Positions 1 through 5,657 of a stretch of DNA of 6,454 nucleotides are shown here, piece after piece. Each line of letters starts with the position of its first letter. Positions within the stretch are counted from its first letter, which is position 1. Made by a program: the position numbers and the translations under genes. Under the pieces are notes generated by a model. It worked only from the letters and a program-made list of their open reading frames with translations, was not told where the DNA came from and made no database searches. The stretch comes from Bacillota bacterium (GTDB taxonomy: Bacteria; Bacillota_E; RBS10-35; JAJYVN01). The stretch is from NCBI GenBank assembly GCA_021846605.1, contig JAJZWQ010000167.1, forward strand, positions 1 through 6,454. The letters are read 5' to 3'.

Positions 1-270
1 CCGGACGATTCTGAAGCCGCTCCTGGCCAGTTCCTGCAACGCCTGCGTACTGGTGGTGGTGGAGAAGTTGGTCCCGGTGAAATGGACGTGGACCCCCAGG
101 GACTGCGGGATGCCGGGGACGGGCAAACCGTGCGGCACGGGCGGCGCGGCCGACGCCTTTGCAGGCGTGCCGCCGGGCTTCAGCGCACAGGCGGCCAGCC
201 CAACCGCCACCACGAAGCCGAGTGCCAGAAGGGTCCACCGGCCCTTTGTGCCGGGGCGAACCGCGGGCAT
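1..270 (-). CDS. Lipoprotein, N-terminus of a putative TIM-barrel glycoside hydrolase (partial)
   Basis: The first 90 codons of a gene that leaves the window at position 1. ATG is at 270-268, with an SD-like GAAGGGGG 9 nt upstream. Residues 1-11 are basic (R5, K9, R11), residues 12-27 are hydrophobic, and LAAC ends in Cys28, a lipobox; the mature protein would therefore be lipid-anchored on the outer face of the cytoplasmic membrane. Residues 29-55 are a Pro/Ala-rich linker. From residue 57, SLGVHVHFTG and then LARSGFRIVR resemble the first beta strand and first helix/second strand of GH5/GH39-like glycosidases (compare the family pattern LGVNIHFT...AAGFRWVR). The catalytic glutamates would lie outside the window, so the hydrolase assignment rests on this short N-terminal match and is moderate. 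The lipoprotein assignment is strong. It lies downstream of the decayed lipoprotein gene on the same strand, 184 nt away. Confidence 0.75.
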   Translation of the reverse strand, partial: MPAVRPGTKGRWTLLALGFVVAVGLAACALKPGGTPAKASAAPPVPHGLPVPGIPQSLGVHVHFTGTNFSTTTSTQALQELARSGFRIVR

Positions 271-279
271 CAAGAGCAA

Positions 280-287
280 CCCCCTTC
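280..287 (-). promoter_or_regulatory. Ribosome-binding site of the edge lipoprotein
   Basis: On the minus strand this reads GAAGGGGG, followed by a 9-nt spacer and the ATG at 270. It supports that start codon, which is also the one that gives a correctly proportioned lipoprotein signal peptide. Confidence 0.6.
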
Positions 288-321
288 ACGGGTCCCCGGA
301 GACATCGGCCATGCCTCGGCG

Positions 322-367
322 CGGGCGGGATGCGCCGCCGCCGAGTGGCGGGCACCGGTCCCGCCCG
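322..367. repeat. 9-bp perfect inverted repeat in the intergenic leader
   Basis: CGGGCGGGA at 322-330 is the exact reverse complement of TCCCGCCCG at 359-367. The 28-nt loop can itself pair CCGCC with GGCGG (347-351). It lies between the stop of the decayed lipoprotein gene (455) and the start of the edge lipoprotein (270). No T-tract follows on either strand, so it is not a canonical intrinsic terminator. It could be an RNA leader structure or a chance product of the high GC content. Confidence 0.45.
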
Positions 368-394
368 GGGGGGGGGATGCGGCGCGATGCGGCT

Positions 395-424
395 CCCGTC
401 GTCCCCATCCCCCATCCCCCATCC
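395..424 (-). repeat. Period-7 C/G tandem repeat with a G-quadruplex motif on the minus strand
   Basis: On the plus strand, CCCCCAT recurs with period 7 at 403-422 (nearly three copies). The minus strand therefore carries runs of 5, 5 and 4 G separated by AT, then ACGAC and GGG (395-397). This satisfies the usual four-tract G-quadruplex pattern with loops of 2, 2 and 5 nt. It is in the sense strand of the leader of the edge lipoprotein, about 125-150 nt before its ATG, just after the stop codon of the decayed gene. The pattern is seen directly; any folding or regulatory role is inference. Confidence 0.6.
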
Positions 425-454
425 GGGTGCGAATGCGGATTCCCCGGGGCAGCG

Positions 455-1450
455 TTAGGACCCTGCCTGCAGGGCAGGAGCGACCGGTCCGGTCACCCCG
501 GCAGGGGAGACCGACCGGACTGTGTACCACGTGGCCGACGTGGGCGCAGTACCGATCCAGATGCTCTTGTGCGTGGTCCCCTGCACGTGCCAAGGGCCAT
601 TGGCGCTGGCCCGCTCACGATTTGGTACGCGCTCACGCCACACAGCGGGTGCCAGACCAGCACCACCTTCCCCTGGCCCGGAGGCGAACCGAGCAGGGAC
701 ATCGAGGTGCCCGCAGGTTCCCGGGAGAAGAAGTCCACGAAGAGCGAACTCGGGAACCGGAGGTGCGAAGGCGGGGGCGGGGAGCCGGGGGGGGGCACTC
801 GCGAGGCCGGTGGTTTGGGAGACGCGCAGGAGGGAGGGGCGCGGCCGGGCAGCCGCAAGGCTTCACGCCACCAAGGGGGCCTCCAGTCACATACGAGGTC
901 GGTGGCCGTCCCCAGTGGCCGGGTCGAATCCGGCCTTTCCGGGGATGCCGGGGTGGGGCAATGTCGTGACCGCCGGCACCGGGTTCAGACCGCGTGCTTC
1001 CATGTCGCCACGGTAGTCCCGGTCGCGCCCCCGTCCGAGGTGTGCATCAAGGCTTCTGGGGTGCCGGCGGTCAAGCAGTTGGTCACGGCCACCCACAGTC
1101 CTGGGTTCCCGCGGCTGATGGGGCCAACCACGGACAATCCGTGCCCGTGTGACGGGCAGCTGTCCACGATTCCCCCCCGTCCTTGGTCGTCTCGATCACG
1201 CCGGTGTTGCCCTGCGCAATCGTCCAGACTCCATCCTGGGCATTCCAGAAGCTGATCTGTAGGGGGGCACCCACCTTGATTGTGCGGCGCTAGAGATATC
1301 CTCGGCAGCGGAGGTCGCCGGCACTTCCGCCGGCGCGTGGCCCCGGGGGCCGCAGCCAGCGACGAGGACCGCGCAGAAGGCGATCAGCCCACCCAGGAGA
1401 TAATGCGGCCAGGAATCCTCTGGGCGGTTTCTAGCGCTGGCCCCACGCAC
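455..1450 (-). pseudogene. Decayed lipoprotein gene with Asp-box (BNR) repeats and a C-terminal FN3-like domain
   Basis: GTG start at 1450 with GGAGG 7 nt upstream. Residues 2-15 hold three Arg, residues 16-32 are hydrophobic, and VAGC gives lipobox Cys33. After a frame change at the C6 run (plus 1262-1267) come QISFWNAQDGVW and Asp-box 1, TKDGGESW (1164-1187). After another near 1144-1156 come GLWVAVTNC and Asp-box 2, TSDGGATG (1018-1041), whose final Trp is Gly, then a TGA. Weaker fragments follow: GIPGKAGFDPATG, then TSYVTGGPLGG, then a Pro-rich linker. The end is an FN3-like domain split near 610-615 into GQGKVVLVWHP..GVSAYQI and NGPWHVQGTTHKSIW..YTVRSVSPAG, with a TAA stop at 455-457. 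Asp-box propellers with FN3 domains occur in secreted and surface proteins; the ligand here is unknown. At least three frameshifts make it nonfunctional unless the sequence contains errors. Confidence 0.75.
773..795 (+). other. G-tract cluster (G-quadruplex motif, plus strand)
   Basis: Runs of 5 G (773-777), 4 G (779-782) and 9 G (787-795) lie within 23 nt, enough for four G-tracts if the 9-G run is split. It sits inside the decayed lipoprotein gene, where the complementary C-runs encode the Pro-rich linker. It probably reflects proline codons, and such runs are prone to slippage. Confidence 0.5.
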
Positions 1451-1457
1451 ACACAGG

Positions 1458-1462
1458 CCTCC
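1458..1462 (-). promoter_or_regulatory. Ribosome-binding site deciding the GTG start of the decayed lipoprotein
   Basis: GGAGG on the minus strand lies 7 nt before the in-frame GTG at 1450. The same frame also has an upstream ATG at 1543, but that would put about 46 residues ahead of the hydrophobic signal segment and has no SD. The GTG gives a normal 15-residue n-region. Confidence 0.65.
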
Positions 1463-1474
1463 ACCTCGGCGCCA

Positions 1475-1549
1475 AAGTGGCTCGGAGGATTCAACGGCAT
1501 CAGCACCACGTGCATCGAAGCCTATCTGCGCTGGGTCATCCACGGCGCC
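1475..1549 (+). pseudogene. Possible remnant of a transposase C-terminus
   Basis: In the frame starting at 1475 the plus strand encodes KWLGGFNGISTTCIEAYLRW followed by VIHGA. This resembles a C-terminal signature of IS1595/ISXO2-like transposases, remembered as roughly F-[KN]-G-[VA]-[SA]-T-x-Y-L-x-x-Y-L-x-W. The expected Tyr is Cys here. There is no start codon, catalytic DDE region or recognisable terminal inverted repeat nearby, and the same frame runs on without a stop into the helicase. It could be the scar of an old insertion or a chance match in GC-rich DNA, so this is a tentative call. Confidence 0.2.
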
Positions 1550-1849
1550 GTTGCCGGGGCGATATCATGGGGTTGTTGCTTGCCAGTTCTGACTGCCGGG
1601 ATGTCCCGGACCCGCTCCGGCTCATACGTCGGGGCGCGTGGTGCCGGCGCCCCGGCCGAACGTCGGATGGAGCACGGGGGACGTACGCCGCAAGCCCGAT
1701 GGCACCGTCCTGTCGGGACCAATCCCCGGCGGAGCACCGCCGCCGTGCGCCGGGGTCCAGAGCGGTTGCCGACGTTCACCGCTCTGCCGGCGCCCGCGTC
1801 CCCCCAGGGCAGGCCGGATCGGCGGGCCCCGTCCCCGCGTGCGCGGCCA

Positions 1850-1858
1850 TGCTATACT
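1850..1858 (+). promoter_or_regulatory. Extended -10 promoter of the helicase (probably leaderless mRNA)
   Basis: TGCTATACT fits the extended -10 pattern TGnTATAAT, with one mismatch in the hexamer (TATACT, 1853-1858). No -35 box is visible about 17 nt upstream, which extended -10 promoters can do without. Initiation is expected about 7 nt after the hexamer, near 1865, only about 3 nt before the helicase ATG at 1868. No Shine-Dalgarno sequence stands in front of that ATG, which agrees with leaderless translation. Confidence 0.6.
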
Positions 1859-1867
1859 CGGCCAGCT

Positions 1868-4093
1868 ATGGAGTTGTCCGACGACGCTGCCACGCCCACG
1901 GCTCCCGAGCGCTATCAGGGTCTTGTGCTCGACGGCTTCCAGCGGCGCGCCATCGCCGCGATCCTACGCGACCAGAGCGTGCTGGTCTCCGCACCGACGG
2001 GGACCGGCAAGACACTCATTGCCGATTTCCTCGTCGAACGCGTGCTCGCCCGCGGTCAGCGCATCATTTATACGGCCCCGATCAAGGCGCTCTCGAACCA
2101 GAAGTTCGAGGAGTATCGGCAGCGGTGTGGCGAGGAGAACGTCGGGCTTTTGACCGGCGATGTCTCTGTGCGTCCCGACGCGCCGCTCTGCATCATGACC
2201 ACCGAGGTCCTGCGCAACCAGCTGATCGTCGGCGATGGCCAACTGGGTGGCCTGGCCTGGGTCGTGTTCGACGAGATCCACTACATCTCGAGCGACCGCG
2301 GCATCGCCTGGGAGGAGAGCATCATCCTCCTGCCGCACGACGTGCACCTCCTGGGCCTGTCGGCAACGGTGGCTAACCTGGACGATCTGGCCGGTTGGAT
2401 CGCCGAGACTACCGGCCAAGAGGTCGAGCGGGTGTCCGAGACACGCCGGGCGGTGCCGCTGTCTGTGCACTACGTCACGCCGGCCGGCACGGGCGCGTTC
2501 GGCGACGCCCGGCGCTGGAGCGAGCAGGCCGAGCCCGGTAGCGCGCGGCTGAACCACCTGGAACTCGTGGAGGCCCTGATCGACCACCAGTCCCTGCCCG
2601 CCCTGTACTTCGTCTTCTCCCGGGCCGGTACCGAGCAGCGAGCCGTGGAGGCCGCCGGTCGGCACCAGTTCCTCGATCGGACCCAGGCCCAGTCCATGGA
2701 GAACGCCCTAACGGAGCTTGCGGCCCGCTATCCCGGCGCCCGCGAACTGGGCGGGGCGCTGGGGCGCTGCCTCCGGCACGGCGTCGGCTTCCACCACGCT
2801 GGCCTCCTGCCGGCGACCAAGCGGGTCGTGGAGATCCTGTACGGGCAGGGGCTGGTCCCCCTGCTGTACTGCACCGAAACCTTCGCTGTCGGGGTCAATT
2901 ATCCGGTCCGCGGGGTGGCGCTGGAATCCAGCCGCAAGTTCGACGGGGTGCGCTTCCGCGCACTCACCGCCCAGGAGTTTCAGCAGATGACGGGGCGGGC
3001 GGGCCGCCGCGGCAAAGACCGGCAGGGCCTTGCCTTCATTGGGGTGGACGCCACGCAGCGCGGTCCCCTGGTCGACTACTCCCGGATGCCGCTGGAGCCG
3101 GTGGCCAGCCAATTCTTTGTGACCGAGAGCACGGTGCTGAACCTCTTGCGCACCTTCGGCAAGGAACGGGCGCTGGATGTGTTGGGCCGCAACTTCCGGG
3201 AGTATGCGCGCCGACGGCAGGAGCGCATCGAGCAGGAGCGGCTGGCTGCGCTCTTGGCTGAACGCGACCGCCTCTGGGGGTTGGGTTGCCCCCACCTGGG
3301 CACGGCGGCCTGCCCTCTGGAGCGCCGACGCCTACGGGCCGAGTTGGCCGATCTGCGGCGGCGCCGGCGCCACCGGCACAACCGGCGCGGGCGGCTGGCG
3401 GTCGACCGCCGCCTGCAGGCCGTTGCGAATCAGCTCACCGTCGCGGAGGAGTGCCCCAAGACCCCCGATCCCTGCCGCCCCTTGGAGGCGCCCTTCCGCG
3501 TCCTACGCGAGCGGCTGGATCTGGCCCAGCGCGGCGGCGAGGCCGAGACGCGGGCGCGCTACCGCGCCGAGATGGACCGCGTCTGCGATCTGCTCGCGAA
3601 GCTGGGGTATATCGAGGGGGAGAGCCTTTTGGGGCGCGGGCGCATCGCCCGCCACCTGCATGTCGAGCCGATCCTCTTGACCGAACTGCTCTTCGACGGT
3701 TTCTTTCACCGCGAATCGCCGACGGTCATCGGCGCCGTGCTGGCGGGCGTTGAATACGACGCCCGCCACGACGACAATTCCTACGGCCTGCCCGCCGTGC
3801 CGGCGGCGCGGGAGGTGGACCATCTGGCACGCCGGCTGCGCGCGCCGGGCGCGCAGATCGGCTTTGACCCGGTGATCTGCCCGCTCGTGATGGCGTGGGC
3901 CGAGGGCCAGCCGTTCACCGACCTGATGGCGCGGACGACGATCTCCGAGGGGGATTTCATCGGCGCAGTGCGGCGCGCGCTGGACCTGTTACGGCAGTTG
4001 CGCTCGGCCGTAAGGGAGGATCCGGCCCTGGTGGAGCGGTTGGAGGAGGCCAGCGCGCGCCTGGACCGGGCCGAGGCGCGCGTCGTCTTCTGA
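1868..4093 (+). CDS. Ski2/Mtr4-like superfamily II RNA helicase with DSHCT-type C-terminus
   Basis: 741 aa, an ATP-dependent helicase expected to unwind RNA in 3'-to-5' direction, as Ski2, Mtr4 and mycobacterial HelY relatives do; cytoplasmic, probably in RNA turnover or ribosome/RNP work. Motor motifs are complete: Walker A APTGTGKT (42-49), Ia APIKALSNQK (70-79), TTEVLRN (111-117), DEIHY (135-139), SAT (165-167), HHAGLLP (309-315), TETFAVGVNYP (336-346) and QMTGRAGRRG (373-382). Residues 450-560 form a charged, probably helical insert with an Arg/His-rich stretch (496-508) and two Cys pairs (C474/C482, C529/C536). LLTELLFDGFF (603-613) and the rest of the C-terminus match the DSHCT domain of Ski2/Mtr4. 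The frame is open back to 1280, but ATG 1868 fits the homologous N-terminus and the promoter; upstream residues are low-complexity. It is somewhat shorter than HelY (about 900 aa). It converges on the carboxypeptidase with a 4-nt gap. The family call is firm; the RNA substrate is unknown. Confidence 0.95.
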   Translation: MELSDDAATPTAPERYQGLVLDGFQRRAIAAILRDQSVLVSAPTGTGKTLIADFLVERVLARGQRIIYTAPIKALSNQKFEEYRQRCGEENVGLLTGDVSVRPDAPLCIMTTEVLRNQLIVGDGQLGGLAWVVFDEIHYISSDRGIAWEESIILLPHDVHLLGLSATVANLDDLAGWIAETTGQEVERVSETRRAVPLSVHYVTPAGTGAFGDARRWSEQAEPGSARLNHLELVEALIDHQSLPALYFVFSRAGTEQRAVEAAGRHQFLDRTQAQSMENALTELAARYPGARELGGALGRCLRHGVGFHHAGLLPATKRVVEILYGQGLVPLLYCTETFAVGVNYPVRGVALESSRKFDGVRFRALTAQEFQQMTGRAGRRGKDRQGLAFIGVDATQRGPLVDYSRMPLEPVASQFFVTESTVLNLLRTFGKERALDVLGRNFREYARRRQERIEQERLAALLAERDRLWGLGCPHLGTAACPLERRRLRAELADLRRRRRHRHNRRGRLAVDRRLQAVANQLTVAEECPKTPDPCRPLEAPFRVLRERLDLAQRGGEAETRARYRAEMDRVCDLLAKLGYIEGESLLGRGRIARHLHVEPILLTELLFDGFFHRESPTVIGAVLAGVEYDARHDDNSYGLPAVPAAREVDHLARRLRAPGAQIGFDPVICPLVMAWAEGQPFTDLMARTTISEGDFIGAVRRALDLLRQLRSAVREDPALVERLEEASARLDRAEARVVF

Positions 4094-4097
4094 GCGT

Positions 4098-5594
4098 TCA
4101 CGCATACAGGGCTTGGTACTTTGCCCGCAGATATCGGAGGTAGGGCCCGCAGTCCAGGGGGCCGCCAGCCACGGCGTGCGCCAGTTCATCCGGCGTCACG
4201 GTGGCGGCACGCGCGTGGATCTCCCGGCGGAGAAACCCGAGCAGGCCCGCGAAATCGCCGGCGCGCACCTGCGCCCAGAGGTCGGGGAGCGCCCGCTCGG
4301 CAACCTCCAACCACTGGGCGGCCAAGACCGTCCCCAGGGTATAGGTGGGGAAGTAGCCGATGGAACCCTGGGACCAGTGCACATCCTGGAGCACGCCCTC
4401 CCGGTCGCTTGCCGGACGGATGCCAACTAGGCGTTCCATGGCGGTGTTCCAGGCGGACGGGAGCTCGGACACCGGTAGGTCCTCGGTCAAAAGCGCCCGT
4501 TCCAATTCGAAGCGCAGTAGCACGTGCAGGTTATAAGTCAGCTCGTCGGCCTCGACGCGAATCGGCGAGCGGCGCACCACGTTGGCGGCCCGGTACAGGT
4601 CCTCGGCGCCAAAGCGGTCAAAAGCGTCGGGAATGGCCGCCGCCAGCTTGGGGGCGAAGAACTCCCAGAATGGCAGGCTGCGGCCGATCATGTTCTCCCA
4701 CAGCCGCGACTGCGACTCATGCACGGCCGTGGAGCAGGCCTGCCCCAGGGGGGAGCGGCCCCAGGCGGCCGGCAGCCCCTGCTCATACAGCGCATGCCCG
4801 GCCTCGTGCAGCGTGGCGAAGAAGGCCGCGGCGAAGTCGTCGGGATCCACCCGCGTCGTAATGCGGCAGTCGTCCGGGCCGAAGCTGACGGAGAACGGGT
4901 GCGCCGACAGGTCCTCGCGGCCCCGCGTCCAGTCGTAGCCGAAGTGCGTCACGGCGCTCCGGCCCACGGCCAGCTGTCGCGCCGCCTCGACCGGCTGATC
5001 GAAGGGGGCGCGGGAGAGCGGGGGAGCGGCGCAGACTTGCTCCACCAGCGGCACTAGGGCGGTGCGCAACTCGGCGAAGACCTGCTCCACCCGCCCCAGG
5101 TCGGCATCCGGTTCGTGGATGCGCAAAAGCGCCAAGTAGCGACTGCCTCCACCCAGGGCGTCCGCATAGGCGCGCACCAGTTCCAGATTGCGCGCCAGTG
5201 CCGGGGCGTAGCGGGCGAAGTCGTCGGCCTGGCGGGCCGCCTGCCAGACTGCGAACCCGGCCGAAGCCGCGCGGCTCATCTCGACGACTAGGTCCGCGGG
5301 GACCCGGACCGCCCGCTCGTGGCGCCGCCGGGCCGCACGCAGCCAGGCGCGCCGCTCATCGGACAGCTCAAAGAGCGCCTCGGCCCGGGAGAGCAGGTCG
5401 GCCAGTTCGGGCGAGGTCAGGCGGGCGTGGACCAACCCCTCCAGGGTGGCGATCTGATCGCCGCGGCCGCTAGCGGCGCCGGGCGGCAGGTTCACCTGCT
5501 CGTCCCACCCCAGCACGGCCTCGGCATGCTCAATGTCGGCGATCTCCGCCCAGATGGCATCTAGTTTGGACCAGACGGACTCGGCCAAGCGCAC
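4098..5594 (-). CDS. Metallocarboxypeptidase, peptidase family M32 (thermostable carboxypeptidase Taq type)
   Basis: 498 aa, the usual length for M32, a cytoplasmic zinc enzyme that removes C-terminal residues from peptides with broad specificity. All signature blocks are present in order: HPF (232-234), DDCRITTRVD (241-250), the zinc site HEAGHALYEQG (H263, E264, H267), HESQSRLWEN (292-301) with the third zinc ligand E293 at the family spacing of 26 residues after H267, GIRP (391-394) and DVHWSQGSIGYFPTY (404-418). No signal peptide. The start is GTG at 5594; no upstream start exists before an in-frame stop. A TTG two codons later (5588) is an alternative, since a run of seven G (5597-5603) lies 8 nt before it and only 2 nt before the GTG. 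It lies 62 nt downstream of the GH18 gene on the same strand, so co-transcription is possible. Nothing looks damaged. Likely role: peptide recycling. Confidence 0.96.
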   Translation of the reverse strand: MRLAESVWSKLDAIWAEIADIEHAEAVLGWDEQVNLPPGAASGRGDQIATLEGLVHARLTSPELADLLSRAEALFELSDERRAWLRAARRRHERAVRVPADLVVEMSRAASAGFAVWQAARQADDFARYAPALARNLELVRAYADALGGGSRYLALLRIHEPDADLGRVEQVFAELRTALVPLVEQVCAAPPLSRAPFDQPVEAARQLAVGRSAVTHFGYDWTRGREDLSAHPFSVSFGPDDCRITTRVDPDDFAAAFFATLHEAGHALYEQGLPAAWGRSPLGQACSTAVHESQSRLWENMIGRSLPFWEFFAPKLAAAIPDAFDRFGAEDLYRAANVVRRSPIRVEADELTYNLHVLLRFELERALLTEDLPVSELPSAWNTAMERLVGIRPASDREGVLQDVHWSQGSIGYFPTYTLGTVLAAQWLEVAERALPDLWAQVRAGDFAGLLGFLRREIHARAATVTPDELAHAVAGGPLDCGPYLRYLRAKYQALYA

Positions 5595-5636
5595 GGCCCC
5601 CCCACAGGGTCTAGGATGCCGCTAGCTTCTCCCGGG

Positions 5637-5657
5637 GGCCGCCGTCCCCTTGCGGCC
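5637..5657 (-). other. Hairpin directly after the GH18 stop codon
   Basis: On the minus strand GGCCGC and GCGGCC form a 6-bp stem around a 9-nt loop, overlapping the last base of the GH18 stop TAG. No T-tract follows; the next bases are CCCGGGAG. It may slow polymerase or protect a 3' end, but it does not meet the criteria of an intrinsic terminator, so read-through to the carboxypeptidase remains possible. Confidence 0.4.

Larger units (their letters stand above)
1451..1867. other. 417-nt gap between divergent lipoprotein pseudogene and helicase
   Basis: Open frames through this gap are Arg/Pro-rich and I recognise no intact gene. It holds the ribosome-binding site of the decayed lipoprotein at its left end, a weak transposase-like fragment at 1475-1549, a short palindrome CCGGGATGTCCCGG at 1596-1609, and an extended -10 promoter at its right end. 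I found no convincing minus-strand promoter for the lipoprotein, no tRNA and no terminator. Confidence 0.6.

Noticed and set aside
403..424. Short repeats that might suggest a CRISPR array
   Set aside because: The period is 7 nt with no spacers; it is a simple tandem repeat.
917..935. Look-alike of a tRNA T-arm (GGTCGAATCC within a 6-bp stem and 7-nt loop)
   Set aside because: No matching acceptor, D or anticodon arms can be formed on either strand at the right distances, and the loop is one base out of register. It lies in the pseudogene.
53..1255. Long plus-strand open frames of up to 400 codons across the left region
   Set aside because: The translations are Arg/Pro/Gly-rich with no recognisable domain, and they lie opposite the lipoprotein signal peptides, Asp boxes and FN3 segments. 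Long stop-free antisense frames are common at this GC content.
1522..1779. 85-residue minus-strand open frame in the intergenic gap
   Set aside because: It is Arg/Pro-rich, has no SD and no recognisable motif, and overlaps the transposase-like segment. Nothing supports it as a gene.
1280..1867. 196-residue N-terminal extension of the helicase frame
   Set aside because: It is low-complexity and begins inside the opposite-strand lipoprotein gene. The extended -10 promoter and the family's usual N-terminus both favour ATG 1868.
4094..4104. GCGT/ACGC mini-hairpin as a bidirectional terminator between helicase and carboxypeptidase
   Set aside because: The stem is only 4 bp with a 2-nt loop, has no T-tract on either side, and sits within stop and coding sequence.
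5604..5625. Possible -10 box (TAGACC, minus strand) for the carboxypeptidase
   Set aside because: Only about three of six bases match TATAAT, there is no TGn extension and no -35 partner.
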